From Nocardioides luteus (GTDB lineage Bacteria > Actinomycetota > Actinomycetes > Propionibacteriales > Nocardioidaceae): DNA of 64,000 nt. Where the stretch lies: the NCBI RefSeq assembly GCF_015752315.1, contig NZ_JADOVJ010000001.1, positions 5,757,001-5,821,000 of the forward strand, given 5' to 3'. The notes under the pieces were generated by a model that saw only the letters and a list, made by a program, of their open reading frames with translations, was not told where the DNA came from and did not search any database. Within the stretch, counting starts at the first letter, position 1; the number at the start of each line of letters is the position of its first letter. Both the position numbers and the translations under genes were made by a program. Of this stretch, positions 43,603 through 52,155 are shown piece after piece.

Positions 43603-44811
43603 GTGGTTACCACTTCCCACCATCTCTCGGCCCAGCAGCACGAACGGCTCGACCGCGCCACCGCGGCTCTCGACGGACCCGTCGGGGCGGTCGACCTGGA
43701 GGCGTTCGACGCCAACGCCGACGACCTCGTGCGCCGAGCGGCCGGCACCCCGATCCGCGTGGCCAGCAAGTCCGTACGCTGCCGGGCGCTGATCGACCGC
43801 GTGCTCGCCCGCGAGGGCTACGAGGGGATCCTGGCCTTCACGCTGTCCGAGGCGCTGTGGCTGGCCGAGACGCACTACGACATCGTGATCGGCTACCCGA
43901 CCGTCGACCGGGCAGGGCTCGCCGCGCTCGCGAAGGACGAGGAGAAGCTCGCCCGGATCACGCTGATGGTGGACAGCGCCGAGGGGCTGTCGCTGGTCAA
44001 GGCCGCGATCGGCACCCCGGCCGCCCCCGTACGCGTGGCCATCGACCTCGACGCCGCGCTGGTCATCGCGCGCCGCATCTGGCTCGGCGCGCGCCGCTCC
44101 CCGGTCCGTACGCCCGAGGACGCCGTCGCGCTGGCCCGGATCGTCGCCGAGGACCCGGACTTCCAGCTGGTCGGGCTGATGGCCTACGAGGGCCAGGTCG
44201 CCGGCACCGTCGACCGCCCGCTCGGCGGCAACCCGCCCGCGCCGGTGATCCGCCGGATGAAGAAGGCCTCCATCGCCGAGATCACCGAGCGCCGCGGGAG
44301 GATCGTCGCGGCCGTACGCTCCCTGACCGACCTCGAGTTCGTCAACGGCGGCGGCACCGGCTCGATCGAGTCCACCCGCGCCGACGCCTCGGTGACCGAG
44401 ATCGCGGCCGGGTCCGGCCTCTACGGCCCGACCCTCTTCGACCGCTACGACGGGTTCACCCCGCACCCGGCGGCCTACTTCGGGCTGAGCGTCGTGCGCC
44501 GTCCGGCCCCCGGCATCGTCACCGTCGCCGGTGGCGGGTGGATCGCCTCCGGACCGCCGGGACTCGACCGCGTCCCCAGCCCCACCTACCCCTTCGGCCT
44601 GGAGTACGTCGGCACCGAAGGCGCCGGGGAGGTCCAGACGCCGCTGCGTGGGCACGCCGCCGACGAGCTCGCGATCGGCGACAAGGTCTGGTTCCGCCAC
44701 GCGAAGGCCGGTGAGGTGTGCGAGCGGCTCGACACCCTCCAGCTGATCGAGGGCGACTCGATCATCACCGTGGCGCCGACCTACCGGGGCGAGGGCCAGA
44801 CGTTCCTGTGA
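43603..44811 (+). CDS. Fold type III PLP enzyme, amino acid deaminase/aldolase
   Basis: The product is 402 residues starting at GTG 43603. The alanine racemase N-terminal-like barrel has the PLP lysine in IRVASKSVRCR near residue 55, and the C-terminus carries FRHAKAGEVCER, the metal-binding His/Cys region of the D-threonine aldolase/D-serine deaminase group. It probably cleaves or deaminates a D-amino acid. It converges on the TetR gene; a related enzyme lies beyond it at 45524. Confidence 0.82.
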   Translation: MVTTSHHLSAQQHERLDRATAALDGPVGAVDLEAFDANADDLVRRAAGTPIRVASKSVRCRALIDRVLAREGYEGILAFTLSEALWLAETHYDIVIGYPTVDRAGLAALAKDEEKLARITLMVDSAEGLSLVKAAIGTPAAPVRVAIDLDAALVIARRIWLGARRSPVRTPEDAVALARIVAEDPDFQLVGLMAYEGQVAGTVDRPLGGNPPAPVIRRMKKASIAEITERRGRIVAAVRSLTDLEFVNGGGTGSIESTRADASVTEIAAGSGLYGPTLFDRYDGFTPHPAAYFGLSVVRRPAPGIVTVAGGGWIASGPPGLDRVPSPTYPFGLEYVGTEGAGEVQTPLRGHAADELAIGDKVWFRHAKAGEVCERLDTLQLIEGDSIITVAPTYRGEGQTFL

Positions 44812-44820
44812 CCGGCCGGG

Positions 44821-45426
44821 TCACACGCCCAGCAGCTGGAACCAGCTCTCGGTGACCAGCTCGCACATGCGGTCGTGCTCGACACCCCAGAACCCGTCCG
44901 TCCAGCGCTGGAACAGATAGTCGAGCTGGCCGACCGCCAGTGCGCCGCGCAGCCGCCTGCTGTCGGCGTCGAACCGGTCGGCCTTGTCCAGACCCGCGCT
45001 GACGTCCTCGATCGTCTCGTCCGTCCAGGCATCGACGATGTGAGTGAGATCGGGATCGACGGCCTGGGCGGCCCGGGCGATCGTGACGATCGGCCGCACG
45101 TCCGGCCACCGCGCCATGGCCTGCCGGATCCAGGCACCGAGCTGCTCGCGGGTGCCGGCCGCCACCGCATCGGCGAGACCGCCGAGCGAGCTGCCGTGTG
45201 GGCAGCGGAGCTGGGTCAGCTCGCCCTCGAGGCGCTCGGCGACCAAGGCCTTGATGACCTCGGACTTCGAGGGGAAGTAGGCATAGAACGTCACCCGGGT
45301 GGTGCGTGCCGCCGAGGCGATCTCGTCGATCGTCGTGGCCGCGTAGCCGCTCGCGACGAACCGATCCATCGCTGCATCCAGCAGGAGCTGGCGAGTCATC
45401 GCCCTCTGAGCCGCACGGTTGGCCAT
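44821..45426 (-). CDS. TetR-family transcriptional regulator
   Basis: The product is 201 residues. The DNA-binding domain lies at residues 10-55 (TTIDEIASAARTTRVTFYAYF), followed by a helical ligand domain. It is divergent from the D-serine dehydratase-like gene with a 97-bp gap and therefore most likely controls it. The gap contains AT-richer sequence (near 45460-45485) but no clear palindrome. The ligand is unknown. Confidence 0.85.
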   Translation of the reverse strand: MANRAAQRAMTRQLLLDAAMDRFVASGYAATTIDEIASAARTTRVTFYAYFPSKSEVIKALVAERLEGELTQLRCPHGSSLGGLADAVAAGTREQLGAWIRQAMARWPDVRPIVTIARAAQAVDPDLTHIVDAWTDETIEDVSAGLDKADRFDADSRRLRGALAVGQLDYLFQRWTDGFWGVEHDRMCELVTESWFQLLGV

Positions 45427-45523
45427 GGCGTCACGATAGGCGACGCCGATACCTCCCAGGAGATTTCCAAGTTTTCTCGAAACCCCGTGTCCGGCCGACA
45501 GGCCGTCGGTAGGTTCGGTCCCG

Positions 45524-46747
45524 ATGGACGATCATGTGACCTGGGCGGACAAGGGCTTCATGGAGCCGGGAGAAGCCGTCGATCTCACCACGTACGCAAC
45601 CTCCGGCCGCAACCTCTTCGACGGCTCGTTCACCTGGCCGGTGATGGTGCTCAAGAAGAGCGCGCTGGAGCACAACATCGCGACCCTCGCCGGGTTCACG
45701 GAGGAGCACGGGCTGCTGCTCGCCCCGCACGGCAAGACCACGATGGCACCCTCGCTCTACCAGCGGCAGCTCGACGCCGGCGCGTGGGCGATCACCGTCG
45801 CCTCGCCCAGCCAGGCGCTGGTCGCCCGCCACGCCGGCGTACGCCGCGTCCTGGTCGCCAACGAGATCCTCGACCACAGCGCGCTGAGCTGGGTGGCCTC
45901 CGAGCGGGCGGCCGACCCCGAGTTCCTCCACCTGCACTGGGTGGACTCGGTCGAGGGCGTCGAGGCGGCGGCCGAGGCGTCGGCCCTCGTGGGCGTCGAG
46001 GACCGGCCGCTCGCGGTGCTGATCGACCTGGGCTTCCCCGGCGGTCGCACCGGCTGCCGCTCCGTCGGGGAGGCCGTCGAGCTCGCCCGGGTGGTGGACT
46101 CGACTCCCGGCGTACTCCTGGCAGGGGTGGCCGGCTACGAGGGCGGCCTGGGGACGGCCGAGGCGGTCGGCGACTACTTCGACCGCCTCAAGGAGCTCGC
46201 CTCGACCCTGTTCACCGAGGGCCTGGTCCCTGCCGATGCGATCGTCTCCGCAGGTGGGAGCGCCTTCTTCGACGTCCTCGCCGAGCGCTGGTCCGCCGGC
46301 TGGCCCGACGGGATGACGCCTCGCAAGGTGCTGCGCAGCGGGACGTACGTCACCCACGACCACGGCCTCTACGCCGACACAACGCCCTACAACCGCATCG
46401 AGGGCACCCTGGATCCGGCGATCGAGGTCTGGGCCCAGGTGGTCTCAGCCCCGGAGGAGGGCCTCGTCATCGTCGGCATGGGCCGGCGGGACGTGCCCTA
46501 CGACAACGGTCTGCCGACCCCGCTCACGGTGCGGCGCAACGGCTTCGGCGGTGCGGAGAAGCTCGAGGGCACCGTCGAGAAGCTGGCCGACCAGCACGCG
46601 TTCCTGCGCACCGACGCCGGGCTCCGGCCGGGCGACCTGGTCAGCTTCGGGATCTCGCACCCGTGCACGGCCTTCGACAAGTGGCGGCTGATCCCGGTCG
46701 TCGACCTCGACTACACCGTGACCGACCTGGTCCGGACGTACTTCTGA
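45524..46747 (+). CDS. D-serine dehydratase-like (DSD1-type) PLP enzyme
   Basis: The product is 407 residues. The PLP lysine lies in LLAPHGKTTMAP near residue 67, and the C-terminal SFGISHPCTAFDKW holds the zinc-binding His and Cys of eukaryotic-type D-serine dehydratases and D-threonine aldolases. It probably removes D-amino acids by deamination. It is a distant paralog of the enzyme at 43603, with which it flanks the TetR gene. Regulation by that TetR is inferred from the divergent layout. Confidence 0.85.
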   Translation: MDDHVTWADKGFMEPGEAVDLTTYATSGRNLFDGSFTWPVMVLKKSALEHNIATLAGFTEEHGLLLAPHGKTTMAPSLYQRQLDAGAWAITVASPSQALVARHAGVRRVLVANEILDHSALSWVASERAADPEFLHLHWVDSVEGVEAAAEASALVGVEDRPLAVLIDLGFPGGRTGCRSVGEAVELARVVDSTPGVLLAGVAGYEGGLGTAEAVGDYFDRLKELASTLFTEGLVPADAIVSAGGSAFFDVLAERWSAGWPDGMTPRKVLRSGTYVTHDHGLYADTTPYNRIEGTLDPAIEVWAQVVSAPEEGLVIVGMGRRDVPYDNGLPTPLTVRRNGFGGAEKLEGTVEKLADQHAFLRTDAGLRPGDLVSFGISHPCTAFDKWRLIPVVDLDYTVTDLVRTYF

Positions 46748-46751
46748 GGGG

Positions 46752-47654
46752 TCAGGCGAGGCCCGACAGCCGCACCCTGACCTGGTAGAACGCGCCGTGG
46801 TCGGTGGCTCGGCGGGCCGACGGACCGGAGTAGACCTGGTAGCGGTCCGGCCGCAGCGACGGGCTGAGGAAGGCCTGGTCGATCGGCGCCCGGCGTCCGG
46901 TGGCGCAGTCCTCGTGCTTCGCGAGGGGGCTCACCAGCCCGGTGCCGGGGGAGGTCAGGTCGCACAGGATGTCGTTGCGCTGGTTGAAGTCGCCGGCGAC
47001 GACCATGGGCACCTCGGTGCTCGCGACCACGTCCTTGACGATCCCGGCGTTGAGGTCGCGCCACTTCTTCTGCCTGGGGGCCGCGGGGATGCTCGCCGGG
47101 AAGTGCACGGGCAGCACGCCGACGCGCTGACCCGAGGAGCGCTCCTCGAGCACCACGACGGGCGCAGTGACGCGGGCGCCGTGACGGTAGTACATGGCGA
47201 CCGTGTCCTTGCTGACCAGCCGGAACACCGAGCGGCGGTAGAAGACCGCGTCGTCGGTGGCGTCGGGCGTGGAGACGAGGGCGTACTCCCGTCCGAAGGA
47301 CTCGAAGGCCTCCCGCTGCGGCGCCTCCACCTCGGCAAGGACGCCGAAGTCGACGGCCGTACGCCGCAGGTGGCCCACCACGATCCGCATCCGCGGCACA
47401 CCGTCGAGCCGGCCGGCCGCGGCACCTCCGGGCGCGGTGTGGTGGTCGGCCCAGGCGTTGAGCCAGGCGAAGCGCTGGAAGCCCGGCTGAACCGGTTCCG
47501 CCTGGGCGACCTTGACGGTCGGGCCTGCCGTGGCCGTCGTCGGGACGAGGAAGCTCAGGGCGGCGCCGAGGACGCCGCACAACGCGACGGCGGGGACGAG
47601 GGCGCGCAGCAGGGCGGCCCGGCTCGGACCCGAGGTGAGCAGCGTGGGGGACAC
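46752..47654 (-). CDS. Secreted/anchored endonuclease-exonuclease-phosphatase family protein
   Basis: The product is 300 residues from GTG 47654, with an N-terminal membrane segment (residues 10-40). The EEP fold is recognisable by the catalytic VAGDFNQRND near residue 215 and the final ATDHGAFY, plus LAEVEAP. Members cut DNA, RNA or phospholipids with Mg2+. Its location outside the cytoplasm suggests a DNase or phospholipase role. Convergent gap to the PLP gene is 4 bp. Confidence 0.82.
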   Translation of the reverse strand: MSPTLLTSGPSRAALLRALVPAVALCGVLGAALSFLVPTTATAGPTVKVAQAEPVQPGFQRFAWLNAWADHHTAPGGAAAGRLDGVPRMRIVVGHLRRTAVDFGVLAEVEAPQREAFESFGREYALVSTPDATDDAVFYRRSVFRLVSKDTVAMYYRHGARVTAPVVVLEERSSGQRVGVLPVHFPASIPAAPRQKKWRDLNAGIVKDVVASTEVPMVVAGDFNQRNDILCDLTSPGTGLVSPLAKHEDCATGRRAPIDQAFLSPSLRPDRYQVYSGPSARRATDHGAFYQVRVRLSGLA

Positions 47655-47774
47655 GCCTACCGAAGGTATGGGCGGGCAGTGTGCGCACGGCCAAACGCGT
47701 TCGAATACCGCGAAACCCCAGATGAACGACCAGGGAACCAGGCCCAGGCCCGTGTCCGGCGGGTCGCGCGGCGC

Positions 47775-48545
47775 CTACAGGTCCATGAAGATCAGGGCGC
47801 CCGCGATGTCGGCGGTGCCGTAGTGGAGGTAGTCGTCGACGGTCGTCTCCGACACGCCCTTCTGCGCGGTCACGAAGCCGACGACGACCGCCTTGGAGGA
47901 GTCCTTGGCGACCCACTTCCCGATCACGTCGTCCTCGATGAGGCTGCCGGTGGGCAGGTCGAAGTCGGTCTCCTCGACCGACTCCGCGGCCGTCGTCGCC
48001 TTCGCCTCGCTGTCGAAGACGTAGATGACCCGGAGCATCCGCAGTTTGCCGCCCTCGGCGTCGTGGATCCCCATCGCGGCGTAGCGGCAGCCCTTCCGGT
48101 CCAGGGCGGCCGACGCGATCGGCCCGCAGTCGGGGTAGTCCTGGGAGGCCACGTACGTCGCGTTCATGCTCACGTCGCCGAGCTTGAACCTCCAGTCACC
48201 CTCGAAGAGGTCGGCGGCCAGCCCGCCCGGGGCGGGAGCCGCGAAGGACGGGTCCGGCGACGTGGTCGGGGTCGCGGTGACCGTCACCGGTCCTGGCCCT
48301 CCGGTCGGGTCCTCCTCGCCCCGGAGGATGACGATGCCCGCGGTGATGATCACGCCGATGATCAGGACACCCGCGATCGCCCCGAGCCCGATGACGATCG
48401 GCCACGGGTTGTGCGGCTTCTCCGGCGGAGGCGGGGCTCCCGTGCCGAACGAATTTTCGTTCGGCGGCCAGCCGCCCTGGAGGTTCGGCGCAGGCGGCAT
48501 CGCCCCGTACCCGTCCGGCGGCGGTGGTGGTGTCGGTGTCGTCAT
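47775..48545 (-). CDS. Membrane-anchored protein of unknown family, paralog A
   Basis: The product is 256 residues. A proline-rich cytoplasmic N-terminus (about 50 residues) precedes one membrane helix (about residues 50-75), then a Thr/Pro linker and a folded domain of about 145 residues. That domain shares a clear pattern with the protein at 52984: W-R-F-K-LGDV, YPDCGP, a Cys in GCRYA, GKLRM and a C-terminal block that ends similarly. The two cysteines may pair. I do not recognise the family. Confidence 0.75.
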   Translation of the reverse strand: MTTPTPPPPPDGYGAMPPAPNLQGGWPPNENSFGTGAPPPPEKPHNPWPIVIGLGAIAGVLIIGVIITAGIVILRGEEDPTGGPGPVTVTATPTTSPDPSFAAPAPGGLAADLFEGDWRFKLGDVSMNATYVASQDYPDCGPIASAALDRKGCRYAAMGIHDAEGGKLRMLRVIYVFDSEAKATTAAESVEETDFDLPTGSLIEDDVIGKWVAKDSSKAVVVGFVTAQKGVSETTVDDYLHYGTADIAGALIFMDL

Positions 48546-48699
48546 CGGTCCCCTGCCCGAGTAAAGAATCCCGTAGGAGAAGCGTTTCCCCGCGGTTCCA
48601 CGATTCTCTCGTACGTCCCCGCCACCGCTGCTACTTTCTGCGATGCGCCGACGGGTGGGCGCCCTCTCGGCCCCTCACGCTCCGCACAAAGGATCCCTC

Positions 48700-48747
48700 A
48701 TGTCTCCTCGCCCGACCACGTACGCCTCCGATCGTGTGAGCCGCTAG
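48700..48747 (+). CDS. Possible 15-residue leader peptide before the small membrane protein
   Basis: ATG 48700 is preceded by AAAGGATCCCTC, a good ribosome-binding site, and reads MSPRPTTYASDRVSR before TAG at 48745. The next codon is the ATG of the 60-residue gene at 48748. This stop-start contact suggests translational coupling of the second gene to the first. Expression is unproven. Confidence 0.45.
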   Translation: MSPRPTTYASDRVSR

Positions 48748-48930
48748 ATGGAGACCAGGTGGAAGGTCCTCATCGTCGCCGGGGCCGTCGTGGCGATCTG
48801 GGTGATCCTCGAGCTGCTCGGGTTCTTGGCCGACGTGGTCCTCGGCGGCTTCCTACGGAGCTATCCGGTGGCCCTGGCGATCGTCGCGCTCGCGGTCGGC
48901 TACCTGCTCGGCCGCGACAGCAAGCGGTAG
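48748..48930 (+). CDS. Small membrane protein of unknown function
   Basis: The product is 60 residues with two hydrophobic segments (about residues 8-28 and 38-55) and a basic C-terminus. Its own start lacks a strong ribosome-binding site, but it abuts the leader ORF stop. It converges on the CMD gene and is followed by a strong hairpin. The small size and no family match make it a moderate-confidence gene. Confidence 0.6.
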   Translation: METRWKVLIVAGAVVAIWVILELLGFLADVVLGGFLRSYPVALAIVALAVGYLLGRDSKR

Positions 48931-48945
48931 GTCGTCGAGGACGCC

Positions 48946-48991
48946 GGGGCGTCCCGGTCCACGCACCGGCAGGTACGGACCGGAACGCCCC
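48946..48991. terminator. Bidirectional terminator hairpin
   Basis: GGGGCGTCCCGGTCC (48946-48960) pairs with GGACCGGAACGCCCC (48977-48991) over 15 positions with one mismatch. It sits between the convergent small membrane protein and CMD genes. Confidence 0.7.
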
Positions 48992-49004
48992 GAGCCGTCG
49001 CGCG

Positions 49005-49457
49005 TCAGGGGGCGACGGGGTAGTGGCTGGAGATCGCGATGCGGTTCCAGGCGTTGATGGCGATCGCGACCCAGGTGATGGCGGCGATCTGCTTGGCGTC
49101 GAGGATGCTCTCGACGTCGACCTTCGGGGCGGCGGCGGTGTGCAGGTCGCCGATGCGGGTGATCTGCTCGGCGATGGTGAGCGCGGCCTGCTCCTCGGGG
49201 GTGAAGTACTGCGACTCCCACCAGGCGGCGACGAGGGCGAGGCGGTCGGTGGTCTCGCCGTTCTTGAGGGCGTCCTGGGTGTGCATCCGCAGGCAGAAGG
49301 CGCAGCCGTTGATCTGCGAGGCGCGGAGCTTGACGAGGTCGACGGTGAGCCGGTCGACGCCGGCGACGGTGATGGCCTCCTCGACCGCCTCCTCGACGGC
49401 CATCTGGGCCTTGTACGCAGCGGGGAACAGCTTGGTCACGTTGACGTTGGCGAGCAT
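49005..49457 (-). CDS. Carboxymuconolactone decarboxylase (AhpD-like) protein
   Basis: The product is 150 residues from ATG 49457. It has the AhpD-type redox motif INGCAFCLRMH (CxxC with a following His) of CMD/alkylhydroperoxidase D proteins. ECF41 sigma factors are commonly encoded next to a CMD, oxidoreductase or epimerase gene, and here an ECF41 gene is divergent. A matching promoter, CCTCACA-N16-CGTC read on the minus strand, lies at 49506-49532. Confidence 0.87.
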   Translation of the reverse strand: MLANVNVTKLFPAAYKAQMAVEEAVEEAITVAGVDRLTVDLVKLRASQINGCAFCLRMHTQDALKNGETTDRLALVAAWWESQYFTPEEQAALTIAEQITRIGDLHTAAAPKVDVESILDAKQIAAITWVAIAINAWNRIAISSHYPVAP

Positions 49458-49505
49458 CGTGGTCCTTCGGGTCGGCCCGCCACAGCGCGGGCATTCACAC
49501 TGCTT

Positions 49506-49532
49506 GACGAGACGTCCGAGACGAATGTGAGG
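49506..49532 (-). promoter_or_regulatory. ECF41-type promoter of the CMD gene
   Basis: On the minus strand the -35 CCTCACA (49532 to 49526) is followed by 16 bp and CGTC (49509 to 49506), compared with the ECF41 consensus TGTCACA-N16-CGTC. Transcription would begin around 49500, giving a leader of about 43 nt. Confidence 0.65.
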
Positions 49533-49538
49533 TCGCCA

Positions 49539-49565
49539 CCTCACATTCACGCTGTCTGGCTCGTC
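49539..49565 (+). promoter_or_regulatory. ECF41-type promoter of the sigma factor gene
   Basis: CCTCACA (49539-49545), 16 bp, then CGTC (49562-49565). The -35 is the mirror image of the CMD one because both belong to one palindrome, GAATGTGAGGT-CGCC-ACCTCACATTC (49523-49548). Confidence 0.65.
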
Positions 49566-49596
49566 ACACTGGGTGAACCCGTGAGGAGCTGCCACG

Positions 49597-50478
49597 ATGC
49601 CTGACATGGACGACCTGGGCGAGGTGATGATCGAGCGCCGTCGCCTGATCGCGCTCGCCTACCGACTGCTCGGCACGCTCGAGGAGGCCGAGGACGCGGT
49701 CCAGGAGACCTACCTGCGCTGGTACCGCCTCACCGACGACGAGCGGGCGGCGATCGACAACCCGTCGGGCTGGCTGAGCCGCGTCACCAGCAGGGTCTGC
49801 CTCGACGTACTCAAGTCGGCGAGAGCCCGCCGGGAGAGGTACGTCGGGCCCTGGCTCCCCGAGCCGGTCCGGCCGGGTTTCCTCGCCGCCCCCGAGGATC
49901 CGGCCGACCGAGCGACTCTCGACGACACGGTGAGCACGGCGCTGCTGGTCGTGCTCGACGCGATGACTCCGGCCGAGCGGGTGGCGTTCGTGCTCCACGA
50001 CATCTTCGCGGTCCCGTTCGGCGACATCGCCGGCATCGTCGGCCGCTCCCCGGCCGCGGTTCGTCAACTGGCCGCCTCGGCCCGGCGCCGGGTCGCCGAG
50101 CAGCGCGACGACGTGGCCCCGCTGCCGGAGCACGACGACGTCGTCAGAGCTTTCGTCTCGGCCACCGCCGGCGGGGACCTCGGCCGACTGGTGACGCTGC
50201 TGGACCCCTCGGTCACGCTCCGTTCCGACGGCGGCGGCCGGGTCAGTGCAGCCCTCAACCCGATCGAGGGTCCGGAGAAGGTGGCTCGGTTCCTGCTGGG
50301 TGTGCTCACCAAGCGGCCGACCTGGACGATCCGCACGGAGCCCACCGCCGACGGCCTCGGGTTCACGCTCGTCGAGGACGGCGCTCACCGAGGTGTCGCG
50401 AACCTGCGGGTCGCCGGCGGCCGGGTCACCGACGTCTGGATCGTCCTCAACCCGGACAAGCTCGCCCGCTGGAGCTGA
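49597..50478 (+). CDS. ECF41 sigma factor with SnoaL-like C-terminal domain
   Basis: The product is 293 residues with sigma-70 regions 2 and 4 in residues 1-170, then a SnoaL-like C-terminal domain. The three hallmarks of ECF41 are present: a WLPEP linker motif near residue 87, DGGGR near residue 210 and NPDKL at the end. In this group the C-terminal domain controls sigma activity in place of an anti-sigma factor. GTGAGGAG precedes the ATG at 49597. Confidence 0.92.
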   Translation: MPDMDDLGEVMIERRRLIALAYRLLGTLEEAEDAVQETYLRWYRLTDDERAAIDNPSGWLSRVTSRVCLDVLKSARARRERYVGPWLPEPVRPGFLAAPEDPADRATLDDTVSTALLVVLDAMTPAERVAFVLHDIFAVPFGDIAGIVGRSPAAVRQLAASARRRVAEQRDDVAPLPEHDDVVRAFVSATAGGDLGRLVTLLDPSVTLRSDGGGRVSAALNPIEGPEKVARFLLGVLTKRPTWTIRTEPTADGLGFTLVEDGAHRGVANLRVAGGRVTDVWIVLNPDKLARWS

Positions 50479-50490
50479 TCCCAGGGATGG

Positions 50491-51150
50491 TCACAGCCAG
50501 GGCCCGAGCTCCGGCGCCTCGATGAGGCCGTGCGGCCGCCCGGCGAGCCAGGCTGCGACCTCGGGGAGCGGACCGGCGACGCCGCGCAGGTCCTCGTCGG
50601 AGAGCCCCCGCTTCGTACGGATCTCGTCGGCGAGGGCGAGCAGGAAGTCCTCGGGCAGGTCCGCGAAGGTGATCCCGACACCGAGGTCGACGGCGTGGAT
50701 GAAGACCTCACGAGCGCGCATCCACGGGATGTCGCTGGCCTTGCGGGGGACGAGCTGCGCGGTGATCACCTCGTGCTCCCACTGCTCTGCGGTCAGCCGG
50801 TCCATGGCCGCGTCGAGCTCGCCGGCCGCGCGAAGATACCACTCGCGGAGCTCCTCGGCCGGACGCGTCGCAGCGGCCTCGATGTCGGCGTTGCGCTGTT
50901 CGGTGGAGGCGTACATCCGCTTCTCCACGCCCGTCTCCGCCCACGAGACCAGGTTGCCGAGAGCCTCGGCGTTGGCGGCGACGTGGCCGAGCAGATGCTT
51001 CCGCGTCCAGCCGGGCAGCTGCGAGTCGCCGTCGTAGTCGGCGAGGGCGAGGCCGTCGAGGGCGCCGGTCAGCAGGGCCGTGCCTTCGGTGGCCCAGCGG
51101 CGCGAGTCGTCGAACGTACGCGTGGGGGTGGTGCCGATGAGGATGGACAT
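50491..51150 (-). CDS. Mycothiol-dependent maleylpyruvate isomerase-like (DinB fold) protein
   Basis: The product is 219 residues from ATG 51150. The N-terminal MDMPI domain holds the metal-ligand set: a His in WTRKHLLGHVAAN and the Glu/His in AREVFIHAVDLG near residue 145. Members are thiol-dependent isomerases or transferases. The gene is in a tail-to-tail position with the ECF41 gene and divergent from IclR, which may control it. The substrate is unknown. Confidence 0.83.
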   Translation of the reverse strand: MSILIGTTPTRTFDDSRRWATEGTALLTGALDGLALADYDGDSQLPGWTRKHLLGHVAANAEALGNLVSWAETGVEKRMYASTEQRNADIEAAATRPAEELREWYLRAAGELDAAMDRLTAEQWEHEVITAQLVPRKASDIPWMRAREVFIHAVDLGVGITFADLPEDFLLALADEIRTKRGLSDEDLRGVAGPLPEVAAWLAGRPHGLIEAPELGPWL

Positions 51151-51328
51151 GACGATCAGCCTTTCACGAGCGTGTCGATGAGGGTGCCGATCCCCGGCCA
51201 CCTCGTCCGGGGGACGACGTAGGTGCCGCCTGGTGGTCATGGTCACAGCCAAAGAACATGTAGGTCGGTCAATCTCCTGCGAAATCAGACGAGAGATGCC
51301 AGGTTTGGTGTGATCAGGAAGAGGTGGG

Positions 51329-52102
51329 ATGGACAAGCCGCTGAAGACACGGCCCCCGTACGCGATCACCAGCGTGGACCACGCGCTCAAGCTGGCGGCG
51401 ATCCTTCAGCTCGAAGGCCGCCTGACCGTCTCGGAGGCAGCGGCTCGGCTCGACGTCGCTCGCTCCACCGCCCACCGGCTGCTCGCGATGCTGGTCTACC
51501 GCGACTTCGCGGTCCAGGACGAGGACAAGGTCTACCGGGCCGGCCCGGTGCTGGAGCTGGCCGCCCACTCGCGCTCGACCGCCTCCCGGCTCCGCCAGGT
51601 GGCGCTGCCGCACCTGCAGCGCCTGGTCGACCTGCTCGGCGAGTCCGCCAACGTCGCCGTGCGCGCGGGGGACACCTGCCGGTTCATCGCCTCGGTCGAG
51701 TCGCCGCAGTCGCTCAAGGTCGGCTCCCGCGAGGGCATGGTCTTCCCCGCCCACCGCACCACCGCGGGCCTGCTGCTGCTGGCCCAGATCTCCGAGGACG
51801 AGCTCACCTCGCTCTACAGCCGGGAGAGGTACGCCGACCACCTGGCCGATCGCCCGGACCTCGACGCGCTGCGCACCGAGCTGGAGCGCGTACGCCGCAA
51901 CGGCTTCGCCTTCAACGACGGCCGCTCCGAGCGGGGTGTGGTCGCCGTCGGCGTCCCCGTCCGTGGCGCCGGTGGCGACGTCGTCGCCGGGATGTCGATC
52001 TCTATGCCCAGCGTCCGCTACGACAAGGAGGCCCTGCCGACCGTCGTCGCGACCCTGATGTCCGGCGCGGCGGCTCTGGAGCGTGACCTGAGTCAAGGGT
52101 GA
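51329..52102 (+). CDS. IclR-family transcriptional regulator
   Basis: The product is 257 residues: HTH at residues 20-75 (SEAAARLDVARSTAHRLLAML) and an effector-binding domain to the end. It is divergent from the maleylpyruvate isomerase-like gene with a 178-bp gap and likely regulates aromatic or related catabolism there; this is inferred. A short palindrome GTCAAGTTGAC is found just downstream at 52108-52118. Confidence 0.87.
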   Translation: MDKPLKTRPPYAITSVDHALKLAAILQLEGRLTVSEAAARLDVARSTAHRLLAMLVYRDFAVQDEDKVYRAGPVLELAAHSRSTASRLRQVALPHLQRLVDLLGESANVAVRAGDTCRFIASVESPQSLKVGSREGMVFPAHRTTAGLLLLAQISEDELTSLYSRERYADHLADRPDLDALRTELERVRRNGFAFNDGRSERGVVAVGVPVRGAGGDVVAGMSISMPSVRYDKEALPTVVATLMSGAAALERDLSQG

Positions 52103-52155
52103 TCTGCGTCAAGTTGACTCCGGTAGCGTCGGTTGGCGAGTTAACCTGGAGGCCG

